From contig NZ_JACFRN010000006.1 of NCBI RefSeq assembly GCF_016100975.1, positions 1 through 64,000 on the forward strand: 64,000 nucleotides of DNA, given 5' to 3'. The notes beneath the pieces are model-generated. The model made no database searches and was not told the origin of the DNA. It worked only from the letters and a program-made list of their open reading frames with translations. This document shows positions 36,013 through 45,396 of the stretch, one piece after another; the first letter of the stretch is position 1; every line of letters begins with the position of its first letter. The DNA comes from Lactobacillus sp. W8174 (GTDB lineage: Bacteria; Bacillota; Bacilli; Lactobacillales; Lactobacillaceae). Made by a program: the position numbers and the translations under genes.

Positions 36013-36783
36013 TTAATAAATACCGTAAAGCATGCGAAACTTCACATAGTTTTTATATTTTTTAAATTTATCTATTTTAAAGAATATATAATGATAGCCG
36101 TAACTGGGATCATTTATCTCAACATCACCAAAACGAACTGTATCCATAAAATCAGCTACAGTATCTTTCATAGTATCAGAGGTATCAATCTTCCAATTGT
36201 GATAAAAGTGTTTTCGCTTTTTAGATGCAAGAAAATCTGTTTCGTTACCCTTTTTTAATTTAAAACCACCTTTTGGATCAATAAAGTCTTTATAAAAAGC
36301 TTTAAGTAAAATATTAGGAGTTAATTTAATTCTTTTGACCTTGATGTTCTGCTTTTTCTTAAAAGCTATGCCATGAATTATTGCATTATCTCTAGTTTTA
36401 TAGTGCATAATGAAGTTACCTTTTGAAAAGTCGGCACTAACCGCGTGAGCCTTTAATTGTTTAAATCTCGGATAATATGAAGATTTAACTGGTTTCATAT
36501 TTTTAGTGTATTTTGTATATCCACTATGATCGGTGACAACATAACCATTCATATGAATCCAAGGATTCTTAGCATAGGCTTTTTTAGAGGCCTTTTTTTG
36601 TAGTTTATAGCAGTAATCATACTTTTTAGGATGTTTTTTTGGAATTAGATGCTTAAGGCTATAATAATTGTATTCATTATAAGAGGCCTTTATTTCAGAG
36701 CTTTTTGCAGTAAACGGCAAGGCTAGACTGACTAATCCTATAGTTATGTAAGCCAAAATTTTGGCAGGTTTAAGATGTTTCAT
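36013..36783 (-). CDS. Secreted protein of unknown function (256 aa)
   Basis: I do not recognise this family. A signal peptide is evident (basic start, hydrophobic ILAYITIGLVSLALPFTA, residues 9-26). The mature part is very rich in Lys and Tyr, basic like SLAP-attached proteins, and has HMNGYVVTD near residue 77 and a C-terminal GYHYIFFKIDKFKKYKNYVKFRMLYGIY region. It follows the 36786 gene by 2 bases, so the two are co-transcribed. It belongs to the cell-wall cluster; the function is open. Confidence 0.65.
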   Translation of the reverse strand: MKHLKPAKILAYITIGLVSLALPFTAKSSEIKASYNEYNYYSLKHLIPKKHPKKYDYCYKLQKKASKKAYAKNPWIHMNGYVVTDHSGYTKYTKNMKPVKSSYYPRFKQLKAHAVSADFSKGNFIMHYKTRDNAIIHGIAFKKKQNIKVKRIKLTPNILLKAFYKDFIDPKGGFKLKKGNETDFLASKKRKHFYHNWKIDTSDTMKDTVADFMDTVRFGDVEINDPSYGYHYIFFKIDKFKKYKNYVKFRMLYGIY

Positions 36784-36785
36784 TT

Positions 36786-37424
36786 TTACCTCAAAGGACG
36801 TTTAATATTATTGAAATTATAGTTGCTAAATTTTTTGGCTAATTTTTTAGTTTCGAAGTAAACTTTTTCTGTATCTTCACCTGACCCTAGCAAGGCATAG
36901 TATTTTTTATCTTTTACTTTGAAAGAATGTAAAGATAGAAAACGATAGTCTGAAATTTCACCTAATTTTGTAAGAGGAGACGTTTCTACAATCCATTCTC
37001 TATTACTCCGCTTTATCCAATAGCCAGCATAATTATTTGTGTAGCCTTTATTATTTTTACCAACCCATTTCAATGGCATTTGCCAAGGATATTTATTTTT
37101 GCCCTTAATTTTGCCTATAACCCATAGCGGATTATAAACACCTTTACTGTGGACATAGTTATCATAAGTACTTTTAGCAACTAGCCCATGAGCATATAAA
37201 CGCATCGTATAAAAATCATTTTTGTTATTATATTTATACCACTGTCCTCGCCATTTTTTTGGAACTTGAAATTTTTTTACAAATCCATATTTATTTCCAG
37301 TAGCCGCCTTAACAACATGAATAGAATTCGCTTCTACCAGATTACCGGCAAAAATTCCAATTAAGGTAAGACTTAGCAAAAATTTATTACTAAATTTAGC
37401 AAGTAATTTTAAAAAATTTTTCAA
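36786..37424 (-). CDS. Secreted protein of unknown function (212 aa)
   Basis: Signal peptide (residues 1-40, hydrophobic KFLLSLTLIGIFAGNLV, likely cut after VVKAA). The mature part begins KKFQVPKKWRGQWYKYNNKNDFYTMRL, a motif seen in other secreted lactobacillus proteins (Pro-Lys-x-x-Arg-Gly-x-Trp-Tyr), and is Lys/Tyr/Trp-rich. No catalytic motif is visible. It lies 2 bases before the 36013 gene and 30 bases after the SLAP/BspA gene. Confidence 0.65.
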   Translation of the reverse strand: MKNFLKLLAKFSNKFLLSLTLIGIFAGNLVEANSIHVVKAATGNKYGFVKKFQVPKKWRGQWYKYNNKNDFYTMRLYAHGLVAKSTYDNYVHSKGVYNPLWVIGKIKGKNKYPWQMPLKWVGKNNKGYTNNYAGYWIKRSNREWIVETSPLTKLGEISDYRFLSLHSFKVKDKKYYALLGSGEDTEKVYFETKKLAKKFSNYNFNNIKRPLR

Positions 37425-37454
37425 TGTATACCCCCGATAAATTCATGACTTGCT

Positions 37455-38414
37455 TTAATTATGTTTAGGCGTCTTTTGAATTAAGCCTTTGATAGCTGCA
37501 GGATTAACACCATCAAACATGCCTTTAGCATCACTTACATTACTAATATCCCATCCAGTTAAGTTGAGCTCAGTTAACCCGCTGTCACCAAAGAACATAT
37601 TTTTTGTAGTAACATCATCTTCATGTTCCAAAGCGTATAAATCCCAACTACTTAGATCTAATTTTTCTAATTTAGGATCATTAGCAAACATACTGTCAAA
37701 ATCAGTACATTTACCAGCGTATACTTTTTCTAGTCCCGAAATATCTTGCAAATTAGCAAAGTTAGAAAAAAGGTAATATGAAGAATATTCATTCAAAGAA
37801 ACATTTGTATCTATACTAATGTGTTCTACTTCACTAATTTTTAAGTTATTTCCCTTGTTTAGCTTAGCTCCATTTATCTTATCCGCAATACTCTCATCAT
37901 AACCAAGAGTATTGTTTTCGCCATACGCAGAAATGTGTACGGTCCTAGTTGCTGGAGAATATGTTAAGTTACAATCACCAAATTCACCCACTTTATATAA
38001 TTTATTTGATGAAGAATCGTCTTCTACGGGCTTACTAGTAGAACTATTGTTATCTTTAGAATTTGAAACATTGTTTGGTAATTTAGACTTTATAAATTTA
38101 GCATTTGCAGCGACAATGTATAAACCACTGCCTATTCTGTAATATTTACGATGTTTAATATATTTTGTGCCATAAACTTTTACTCGTTTACCCTTTTTGT
38201 AAGCTTTTAATTCTAAGCGGTGACCTTTTTTATTATAGATATATGCCTTCTTTGTCAACTTAGCTTTTTCTGCTGAAGCTGCTTGAACAGTCTGAATGCT
38301 TTGTGACTGCTTTGGCAAAATAGTTAAGGCAGTTCCCCCAAGTAGCCCTAAAATTGTCGCATTTATTATTAATTTTCTACTCAATTGATGCTTTTTATTA
38401 TAATTAGAATTCAT
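37455..38414 (-). CDS. Surface protein with SLAP-like domain and BspA-type (DUF285) repeats
   Basis: A 319-residue secreted protein: signal peptide (residues 11-47), an N-terminal basic SLAP-type domain (about 50-110, KKAYIYNKKGHRLELKAYKKGKRVKVYG ... YYRIGSGLYI) that attaches to the wall, a Ser/Asn linker (115-140), then leucine-rich BspA/DUF285-like segments (ISGLEKVYAGKCTDFDSMFAND, LEKLDLSSWD, LTELNLTGWDISNVSDAKGMFDGV). BspA repeats usually bind host or bacterial partners. It is short for the family, with only a few repeats. Confidence 0.82.
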   Translation of the reverse strand: MNSNYNKKHQLSRKLIINATILGLLGGTALTILPKQSQSIQTVQAASAEKAKLTKKAYIYNKKGHRLELKAYKKGKRVKVYGTKYIKHRKYYRIGSGLYIVAANAKFIKSKLPNNVSNSKDNNSSTSKPVEDDSSSNKLYKVGEFGDCNLTYSPATRTVHISAYGENNTLGYDESIADKINGAKLNKGNNLKISEVEHISIDTNVSLNEYSSYYLFSNFANLQDISGLEKVYAGKCTDFDSMFANDPKLEKLDLSSWDLYALEHEDDVTTKNMFFGDSGLTELNLTGWDISNVSDAKGMFDGVNPAAIKGLIQKTPKHN

Positions 38415-38622
38415 TTTTAAAGTTCTCCTTCATCTAAAATTATATTAACTAGTTGCACTTTAAATTCTATTTCTTAAGTATTAATTAATCAACATAAATT
38501 ACATTATAATTTGATAATTTTTTAAGAACAATTTATTTTAGTATATACAAAAATAAATATATAAGTTAAACATATTTTTATCAAAAATTTTCGTACCATG
38601 CCTGTACTACATTAATCAAAAA

Positions 38623-38651
38623 AGCACTAAACTAATAAATAGTCTAGTACT
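38623..38651 (-). terminator. Terminator after the first NlpC/P60 gene
   Basis: AGCACTAAACTA (38623-38634) pairs with TAGTCTAGTACT (38640-38651) with two G-U pairs and a 5-base loop, followed on the minus strand by TTTTTT. It lies about 45 bases after the stop codon. Confidence 0.7.
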
Positions 38652-38696
38652 AAAACTTCATTTTAAGCATTCTGAAAAAAATAGCTTAAATTTTTT

Positions 38697-39794
38697 CTAT
38701 GACATTTGATGAACCTTTTGAGTTTTTGTTACTGGAAATACACGTTTAGCATAATAGTATGGGCGGAAATTGGCATTCCATACTGTTACGCCAGCATTAG
38801 GCCAAGAATGTAAGACTTTATTATTGCCTAAATAAATCCCTACGTGATAACAAGTTGGTTTTGGTCGACCATAAAAAATCAGATCTCCCCGCTTTAATTT
38901 ATTAAGGCTAACCGTTTGCAAGGTCGGACTTTGAACAAATGAACGACAGCCCCATTCATGAGTAGCATGCCATTTCGGATTGGCAGGAGAAGGATCAATT
39001 CCTGTTGCGTACATACATTGCATTACTAAACCAGAACAATCTACAGAAGTGCCTGGTCTTCTAGTCGTAAAATCAACCCAAGCTGTACCAGCATTTTTAT
39101 ATTGGTAACCGCGCTTAATAAAAGCATTAACATAATCATTTCTGCTTGAAGCATAGCTTAAGCTTTTATCAAGTGGACTGGTATAGAAACCTTTGAGATG
39201 TAAACTCTTCATATGCAATTGACGATACCTTTTTGGAATTTGATAACGCCTGACAGTTTTTATAGTAATTTTATTACTCTTTGCGGCTGTGGCATCTTTT
39301 GTTTTAGGAGCATAAAATCTCCAAGTTGAATGTTTATGATGATACCAAGATGAAGGATAAGTTATTTTAAAGTTTCCCTCCTTATTTGTTGAGAGCTTTT
39401 TAACATTAACATATTTTTTGCCATTCCATTTTTGCAAACTGACTGGTCTTTTTTCATGGCTATTTAATGCTATCTGATCAGTGATTTTATCGCCGGCTGT
39501 CCATTTAAATTTCGTATGCAATTTGTTAAATTTGGTTTTAATTTTTGCAGGAGCTTTAGGCTCTTCTGTGGGTTTATTCGAATTTTCAGTATCACCTGTA
39601 TTACCAGATTGGTTAGAATCGTCAGCGTTATTTGTTTCATTGGAGTTATTAGTTAACTGATTATTTTGATTATTTTGTAACTCACCAGTTTCTGGTGATG
39701 TACTAGTTTGAGCATTAACAACTGAAGTAGTTCCAATATTTGCAATTAGAGTAATAGCAGCAATGCCCAAAAATAATTGCTTTTTATATTTCAT
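38697..39794 (-). CDS. NlpC/P60 cell-wall hydrolase
   Basis: A 365-residue secreted peptidoglycan endopeptidase: signal peptide (1-28), Asn/Ser/Thr-rich linker (30-80), a middle domain of unclear type, and the C-terminal NlpC/P60 domain with Cys253 (VDCSGLVMQ), His317 (CYHVGIYLG) and a third polar residue, His329 (LHSWPN). GDLIFYGR is the typical strand. The enzyme should cut within stem peptides. It is transcribed on its own, with the next gene 75 bases away. Confidence 0.9.
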   Translation of the reverse strand: MKYKKQLFLGIAAITLIANIGTTSVVNAQTSTSPETGELQNNQNNQLTNNSNETNNADDSNQSGNTGDTENSNKPTEEPKAPAKIKTKFNKLHTKFKWTAGDKITDQIALNSHEKRPVSLQKWNGKKYVNVKKLSTNKEGNFKITYPSSWYHHKHSTWRFYAPKTKDATAAKSNKITIKTVRRYQIPKRYRQLHMKSLHLKGFYTSPLDKSLSYASSRNDYVNAFIKRGYQYKNAGTAWVDFTTRRPGTSVDCSGLVMQCMYATGIDPSPANPKWHATHEWGCRSFVQSPTLQTVSLNKLKRGDLIFYGRPKPTCYHVGIYLGNNKVLHSWPNAGVTVWNANFRPYYYAKRVFPVTKTQKVHQMS

Positions 39795-39869
39795 ATTCCT
39801 TCCTCTTTTTCAAAAAATAAGATACAAAATAATAATATCATAAAACTATTATTAGAGCGTTAAAACATT

Positions 39870-40889
39870 TTAATAGCTCAGCGCTCTGTACCCATCACGA
39901 CTCCAGTAGCTGGTAAAAGTTGCACTATTAATTTGAGCTTTGGCCCCTGTCCACGGATCATTGTAATAAAGCTGCTGATTATGATAGCCGATCAAAGTGA
40001 GTGCATGATTAGAAAAACCATCCATACCATTAACCCAGACAACTACTAAATGAGAGTGTAGCAATTTATTTTTAATTGCACTTAACCCACAACTAGTCAT
40101 AATTTTAGCCTTGCCCAGATACTTTTTGACAACGCCCTTTAGCCCACCGGGTGCTACCCAATAACCTGCAGGATAAGCTTTGTAAGGAGAACCGATGAAA
40201 CCTTTGTTGGGATTACTGCTACGAGGAGTTTCATTAGCAATTTTTAATTTTGACACTTTTTTACCAGCAAAATTAATCATCATTGTAGCTGCTGTCATTT
40301 CACACCCGGTTGGTAATTCTGGTCTTTGAGAAATACATTTAGCATAGTTTTTTATGCCCCTGACTACTCCTTTTTTAATCCAATAATAGGCTTTTCTGGT
40401 AGACACTGATTTTTCACTTCTTTTGCCGCTAGGCTGGTAGTAACTATAGGTAGATTTATGGGGCGTCTTTCTCAGCCCATTGAGCAAGACACCATGCTTA
40501 TTAAACAAATAATGATATTTTTTTATTTTTACTAGTCCTTTGACTTTTCTATTATTTTTGTAAAAATATTTTTTCTTTCCCCTTTTGATCCAACCCTGTT
40601 TAATTTTGGGTTTTACCTGTGGAGTCGGTTTATTTTGCTCTTTTTTCGGCGTTTTATTATCAGTATTCTGCTTATTTTGGTCACTATTACTATCTACAGT
40701 TTCATTATCATTTGCACTAGTACTGTTATTGTTTTTATCAGTAGTTTCATTTTCAGCAGTAGTATTATTTTGAGCATTAATTGTTGTATCTTCAGAAAAA
40801 TCGCTTGAGTCCGCTTTTACGGGATTGGCTATTTGTATTTCAAACAGAGAAACAATTAATATCAACCCCAAAATGTATCTTTTTTTCAT
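39870..40889 (-). CDS. Secreted C39-type cysteine peptidase with wall-binding repeats
   Basis: A 339-residue protein with a signal peptide (1-27), an Asn/Thr/Asp-rich linker (28-90), repeats resembling choline/glucan-binding units (QGWIKRGKKKYFYKNN, KKYHYLFNKHGVLLNG, residues 97-140) and a C39_2-type peptidase domain: Cys196 (LPTGCEMTA), His295 (FSNHALTLIGY), Asp311 (YYNDPWTG). The frame opens 7 codons upstream, but the ATG at 40889 has AAAGGT before it. Such proteins are wall-attached; the target peptide is not known. Confidence 0.82.
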   Translation of the reverse strand: MKKRYILGLILIVSLFEIQIANPVKADSSDFSEDTTINAQNNTTAENETTDKNNNSTSANDNETVDSNSDQNKQNTDNKTPKKEQNKPTPQVKPKIKQGWIKRGKKKYFYKNNRKVKGLVKIKKYHYLFNKHGVLLNGLRKTPHKSTYSYYQPSGKRSEKSVSTRKAYYWIKKGVVRGIKNYAKCISQRPELPTGCEMTAATMMINFAGKKVSKLKIANETPRSSNPNKGFIGSPYKAYPAGYWVAPGGLKGVVKKYLGKAKIMTSCGLSAIKNKLLHSHLVVVWVNGMDGFSNHALTLIGYHNQQLYYNDPWTGAKAQINSATFTSYWSRDGYRALSY

Positions 40890-41021
40890 TAGATTTACCT
40901 TTAATAACAAAGGTTACATTGCAAAAATATTCAGTTTGTGATGTATATTAAAATTATTAATTAAATCACTTGTCGTATTTCATTGTTATCAGGCAACCTT
41001 TGACGAGTCTACATTTTTTAC

Positions 41022-41969
41022 TTAATATGTAACTCCAACCGATGAATAAATTTGATCGCTGTTGTTATCTACTACTGCACCAAGTCCAATTGTCTTGTCC
41101 TTAGGATTAAGCAGAATGTCACGGTGACCCCAATTGGATGCAGCGTCATCATAAATATACTCATAAACCATGTTATCGGCTACTAAAGCACTAGTGCCAC
41201 CATGTGGGGCCTCAACAAGCTGGTTACTTGAATGATCCATTGTCCAACCCCAAGGAAACATCGCTAGACATTCAGAGGTACTGTTACGACTAATTCCGGC
41301 CTTATCAAAGAAGTCATTTAAGATAAATTTTCCATTCGCATCCACATGAGCAAAATTATTAGGCAGTAATTTGCTTCTTTCCTGTACAACTTCATCTAAA
41401 CGAGAATCTTCTGTTACTGTATTTAACCCACGTTTTGTTCTTTCATTATTCAACTCTTTTAAGAATTCCTGTCTAAACTCACTGATTGAAAAATCAGCAA
41501 TTGAGGAATTATTTTGAGCAGGTTGTGTTGTGCCTGTATTAGCTGAACTTGCTGGTGTATTAGTATCTACAGGATTGGTAGAATTGCCTGGATTAGATTG
41601 AGTAGGTTGATTTACAGGCTGTTTTTGTGGCTTTTTAACCTTTGACTTAATATTTGCAACATCTTTTACCAGGACAAATCTATTTTTAGTTACCAGATAA
41701 AACTTTTTTCCTTTTATTTTTTTGGCTTTTTTAACAACCGTTAGCTTCTTGCCCTTTTTCAAAATCTTTTTCTTTAACTTTTTGCCTTTTTTATTATAGT
41801 AATATGTTCTTTTTTTGACTTTTACCCTTTTAACAGCTGGGGCTTTCAAAACCACACTGCTAGAAACTTTCTTAGCTTCTGTAGTCGTTGAACTAAAAGA
41901 CAGGCCACTTGCCATACTTGTAAATGTTAATAGTACTGCTACAGTTTTACGATAATTAAATTTTTTCAT
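41022..41969 (-). CDS. CAP-domain secreted protein with SLAP-like domain
   Basis: A 315-residue secreted protein: signal peptide (1-32), a highly basic SLAP-like domain (about 45-110), a Pro/Asn/Thr linker (112-155), and a C-terminal CAP (SCP/PR1) domain (165-315) with FLKELNNERTKRGL, AHVD (His208) and WGHRDILLNP (His282), which can bind a metal. The function of bacterial CAP proteins is poorly known; adhesion and wall maintenance are proposed. It is followed after 11 bases by the next gene's end, so it follows the L,D-transpeptidase in the same transcript. Confidence 0.85.
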   Translation of the reverse strand: MKKFNYRKTVAVLLTFTSMASGLSFSSTTTEAKKVSSSVVLKAPAVKRVKVKKRTYYYNKKGKKLKKKILKKGKKLTVVKKAKKIKGKKFYLVTKNRFVLVKDVANIKSKVKKPQKQPVNQPTQSNPGNSTNPVDTNTPASSANTGTTQPAQNNSSIADFSISEFRQEFLKELNNERTKRGLNTVTEDSRLDEVVQERSKLLPNNFAHVDANGKFILNDFFDKAGISRNSTSECLAMFPWGWTMDHSSNQLVEAPHGGTSALVADNMVYEYIYDDAASNWGHRDILLNPKDKTIGLGAVVDNNSDQIYSSVGVTY

Positions 41970-41980
41970 TGCTTTCTCCT

Positions 41981-42550
41981 TTATTTAATAATAACTTTTA
42001 GCCCAGTTGGTGCTTTTTGATAGAACCATTTTGCATCGCTTGTGCTTAAATGAATACAACCATGAGAGGTTGGCTTTTTACCTAATTTGTTAGCTACCTT
42101 TTTAATTAATTTGTGGTGAATATTCCGCGGATTTTCATGAAAAAGATATAAGCCGCCTTGCAGCCAGCCTACCGCAAATCTTGCACCCATTTTCTCACTG
42201 GCAGAATAAAACCACGGTGCCCGATAAGTATTAATACGAAAATGTCCCTTAGGTGTTGAGTTATGTGCTCCAGTTGAAACATAAAATTCGTATCTGGTTT
42301 TGCGACCACGGATCAAATACGCGCGTTGCTTTTTTAATGAAACTACTATCTTATCTTTTTTAGCGCTCATCCCTTGAGGATATGGCTTAATTTCAGAAGA
42401 TTTAGTATAACTAATTGGTTTACGCATATATTCCTGTGGAATTTCACCAACGGATTTTGCCAAGATTTTCTTTTGCCCAAAATCTAATATGAATCCGCCA
42501 AGAATAATTAAAAAGCTAACTATTACAAATTTATTCTTTTTTATTTTCAC
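41981..42550 (-). CDS. L,D-transpeptidase (YkuD family)
   Basis: A 189-residue membrane-anchored or secreted enzyme (N-terminal hydrophobic helix 9-25). The YkuD domain spans about 66-189 with the sequence LFHENPRN (His138) and the catalytic SHGCIHL (Cys165). It makes 3-3 cross-links or attaches proteins to peptidoglycan. It lies 31 bases after the D,D-carboxypeptidase, which makes the tetrapeptide donors such enzymes need. Confidence 0.9.
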   Translation of the reverse strand: MKIKKNKFVIVSFLIILGGFILDFGQKKILAKSVGEIPQEYMRKPISYTKSSEIKPYPQGMSAKKDKIVVSLKKQRAYLIRGRKTRYEFYVSTGAHNSTPKGHFRINTYRAPWFYSASEKMGARFAVGWLQGGLYLFHENPRNIHHKLIKKVANKLGKKPTSHGCIHLSTSDAKWFYQKAPTGLKVIIK

Positions 42551-42581
42551 TATCCATTACTCACCTTCTTTAATATGTCGA

Positions 42582-43604
42582 CTAACTACGATGCTTATAC
42601 GTAAATTTTACTAATTTATTCGCATCTGAAAACTCATCTTTGTCATGCAGTACCACTACAATCCGTCCGTTGCCCTTGTTACAACTACCAACAAAGCAAT
42701 AGCCTGATCGCGGTGTCCAGCCTGTTTTCATGCCATCGGTTTTGAAGGATTTAACGTTATATTTACGACCAGGTAACGTATCATTATAGTTATGTAATTT
42801 CTGGCCTGCCACATACATCTCAGGTGTGGCAAAAAATTTCATCAAACTAGGATAATCATGAGCAACATGATAACCAATTATTGCTAAATCTCTTGCTGAC
42901 AATAAGTTACCTGAACTCCAAGTACCTTTAACATAATATCCATAAGGTGCTAAATCACTGTTTTCAAGTCCCGAAGCTGACACGAAATCAGATGAAAGAT
43001 GCCATAGCTTTGCCTGTTTATTCATCATTGTGATGAATTTCCTATTTGAGCCAGCAACCCATTGGCCTAATCTGATTGCAGAATTATTGTCGGAATCGAT
43101 TATGGCTGAAGACATAATCTGTTTAATAGTATACTTTTTGCCTTTCTTTACATGAAAACAGTTAAGATTGGGATTCTTGGCCATTTTCACTAAAGAACTG
43201 GAAAACTTGAGCTTTTTTTGCCAATCATGCGGATTACGAGCAAGCTTGCGCCTGGCTAAATAAATCGTCATTAGTTTCCCAGTAGATGCAGTTAAATAGC
43301 GCTTCTTTGTATTTTTTCCCAAAAGTACTTCCCCAGTCTTACGATCCAAAACTATATATGCTTTTGCTTTAGTTTTGGGTCTTTTTGCATGAATATACTT
43401 TGCATACCGTCCAACAGTTTTATCCTGATGATAACTATAAACTGTAGTTTTGTGTTTTTTATTTTTAGTTTTTTGACCAACACTATTGTTTAAATTATTA
43501 TTAACAATTTCACTAGTTTCATCAGCCTGAACTACAGAAGCGCTTACAAAAAAAGCTACTATTAACAAAAAAAAGCCATAAATACACTTATTTTTGACTT
43601 TCAC
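42582..43604 (-). CDS. D-alanyl-D-alanine carboxypeptidase (S11 family)
   Basis: A 340-residue penicillin-binding-type enzyme that trims the terminal D-Ala from stem peptides. Signal peptide (1-27), then the three active-site motifs: Ser107-Thr-Gly-Lys110 (TASTGKLMT), Ser171-Asp-Asn173 and Lys293-Thr-Gly295. No C-terminal membrane anchor follows, so it may be released or held by its basic charge. It produces tetrapeptides for the neighbouring L,D-transpeptidase. Confidence 0.92.
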   Translation of the reverse strand: MKVKNKCIYGFFLLIVAFFVSASVVQADETSEIVNNNLNNSVGQKTKNKKHKTTVYSYHQDKTVGRYAKYIHAKRPKTKAKAYIVLDRKTGEVLLGKNTKKRYLTASTGKLMTIYLARRKLARNPHDWQKKLKFSSSLVKMAKNPNLNCFHVKKGKKYTIKQIMSSAIIDSDNNSAIRLGQWVAGSNRKFITMMNKQAKLWHLSSDFVSASGLENSDLAPYGYYVKGTWSSGNLLSARDLAIIGYHVAHDYPSLMKFFATPEMYVAGQKLHNYNDTLPGRKYNVKSFKTDGMKTGWTPRSGYCFVGSCNKGNGRIVVVLHDKDEFSDANKLVKFTYKHRS

Positions 43605-43731
43605 CTATACCTCCTTATACGTTTAAAAATATAAAATTACACACGTTTTTTGAAATTGTTTAACTATAACTTTTATTATATTATAAAATAGTGAATGTAG
43701 TTAAGTTTTTCTAAAATTGATGGGAGCTAAA

Positions 43732-44871
43732 ATGTTAAACAAATCCAAATTATTTTTAGTAGCTATCAGCTTATCGCTTACGAGCAAATTTATTTTCAAT
43801 GAAAAAGTTTCTGCTGCAACTACTAATACACCAAGTATTGTTGATCAGCAGAACAATGAGCAAAAAGAGCAAACTCAATCTAAGTCTGACACTAGTGATG
43901 ATTCTAATTCTGACAATAACCAGATAGAAGATTCTAATACGAACGATAATAACTCTGGTTCAAACGGAGCAATTAACACTAATAAAAAGCACAAAAAAGT
44001 GCCAAAGGTTGTCTATTCTAAGAAAAAAGGTAGTGGTAAAATTTACCAAACCCATTATCGCTTTAGTAAAACATTAACTAGTAAAAAGCGTTCAGCCAAA
44101 AATTGGTATAAAAGACAAATTAGTTACAGCAAATTAGCCAAAACTAACAAAGGGACTTTTGTTAAGACAAAGTACGGATGGTTAAATAAAAAAGCTTTCA
44201 ATCAGTTTCTATTAACTAAAAATAAAATCAATTATAAAATGAAAATTGTTAGAAATGCCAAATTGTATAACTTACCTGCTCACACTAATGATGCCAGAAA
44301 AATAGGAACTAGCAAAAATTTGCATTTGAAAAATAAATGGGTTCATGTCAATATGATTGCCCATACCAACTTGCATGCAGTATATTATCGTTTTAAACAT
44401 CGGGGCCAAAATTATTGGATTTTAGGCCAAAATATCGAATATAATTTAAAGGCTCTAGAAGGCAACAAAAAGTCGCTAGAACGCATTATCAAAATCGGTG
44501 AAAAAATGATTGGTCATTCCAAATATGACGAAAAATCACGACATTTTGACTGTTCTAGCTTTATGAATTATCTTTTTACTAGAGCTGGTCACCGCCTAGG
44601 ATCTACCACATTTAGTCAATGTTATAATGGCAAGCCCATTAATTATAAAAACAAAAAGCGAGGAGATTTAATTTTCTTTGATGACAAAGATGATGGTCAT
44701 TTAGCCCATGTCGGAATGTATTTGGGAAAAGGACTATTTTTACATGATAGTCCTTATACTGACAATGGCGGAGTTGGAGTTTCCAGTCTGCAAGACAATT
44801 TCTGGAACTCCCGCAATTCAAAGTATTTATCAGTTCACTATCCTGACGGTATTGTTAGAAGGATTATGTAA
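43732..44871 (+). CDS. NlpC/P60 cell-wall hydrolase with GW-like repeats
   Basis: A 379-residue secreted hydrolase on the plus strand, divergent from the carboxypeptidase. Signal peptide (1-29), a long acidic Asn/Ser/Asp linker (30-85), basic GW/SH3-like modules (about 95-235, e.g. WYKRQISYSKLAKTNKGTFVKT) and the NlpC/P60 domain with Cys274 (FDCSSFMNY), His326 (LAHVGMYLG) and His338 (FLHDSP). The frame opens 5 codons upstream (TTG), but GGGAG at 43722-43726 lies 5 bases before the ATG at 43732, so I start there. Confidence 0.88.
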   Translation: MLNKSKLFLVAISLSLTSKFIFNEKVSAATTNTPSIVDQQNNEQKEQTQSKSDTSDDSNSDNNQIEDSNTNDNNSGSNGAINTNKKHKKVPKVVYSKKKGSGKIYQTHYRFSKTLTSKKRSAKNWYKRQISYSKLAKTNKGTFVKTKYGWLNKKAFNQFLLTKNKINYKMKIVRNAKLYNLPAHTNDARKIGTSKNLHLKNKWVHVNMIAHTNLHAVYYRFKHRGQNYWILGQNIEYNLKALEGNKKSLERIIKIGEKMIGHSKYDEKSRHFDCSSFMNYLFTRAGHRLGSTTFSQCYNGKPINYKNKKRGDLIFFDDKDDGHLAHVGMYLGKGLFLHDSPYTDNGGVGVSSLQDNFWNSRNSKYLSVHYPDGIVRRIM

Positions 44872-44927
44872 AAATATTTGGCTCAGTTGAGTTAAATTCC
44901 AGTTTTTGTTAAAAACTTGTGAGAAGC

Positions 44928-44966
44928 AAAAAAGCGCATTTGCAAATTGCAAATACGCCTTTTTTT
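44928..44966. terminator. Bidirectional terminator between the NlpC/P60 gene and rplL
   Basis: GCGCATTTGCAA and TTGCAAATACGC (one mismatch) are flanked by A-runs on the left and T-runs on the right, so it can end transcription from both sides. Confidence 0.8.
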
Positions 44967-44988
44967 AACTTGTCTGATTGGACTGCAA

Positions 44989-45354
44989 TTATTTCAATGT
45001 AACTGTAGCACCAACATCTTCAAGCTTAGATTTAATGTCGTTAGCTTCATCCTCAGAAACGCCTTCCTTAACGTTCTTAGGAGCGCCATCAACAAGATCT
45101 TTTGAGTCCTTAAGACCAAGTCCGGTAATATCACGAACTGCCTTAATAACCTTAACTTTTTCTTGGCCAGCTTCTGTCAATTCAACATCAAATGTTGACT
45201 TAGCAGCAGCTTCGCCACCAGCAGCACCTGCAGCAGCAACTGGAGCAGCAGCAGAAACACCAAATTCATCTTCAATAGCCTTTACCAGGTCATTTAATTC
45301 AAGAATTGAAGCACCTTTTAAGTCTTCAATAATCTTATCAGTATCTAAAGCCAT
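44989..45354 (-). CDS. rplL: Ribosomal protein L7/L12
   Basis: A 121-residue stalk protein. Starts [33 protein letters not shown], then the Ala/Gly hinge and the globular domain ending in [13 protein letters not shown] precedes the ATG at 45354; a longer start 6 codons upstream is not needed. It follows rplJ by about 40 bases. Confidence 0.97.
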   Translation of the reverse strand: MALDTDKIIEDLKGASILELNDLVKAIEDEFGVSAAAPVAAAGAAGGEAAAKSTFDVELTEAGQEKVKVIKAVRDITGLGLKDSKDLVDGAPKNVKEGVSEDEANDIKSKLEDVGATVTLK

Positions 45355-45396
45355 ACTTATTTTATCCTCCAAAATTTTAGATATAAATTATTTTAT

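Noticed and set aside
36013-44871. Prophage or integrative element as source of the secreted cluster
   Set aside because: No integrase, phage structural genes, att-like repeats or tRNA flank it; the genes are ordinary host wall enzymes.
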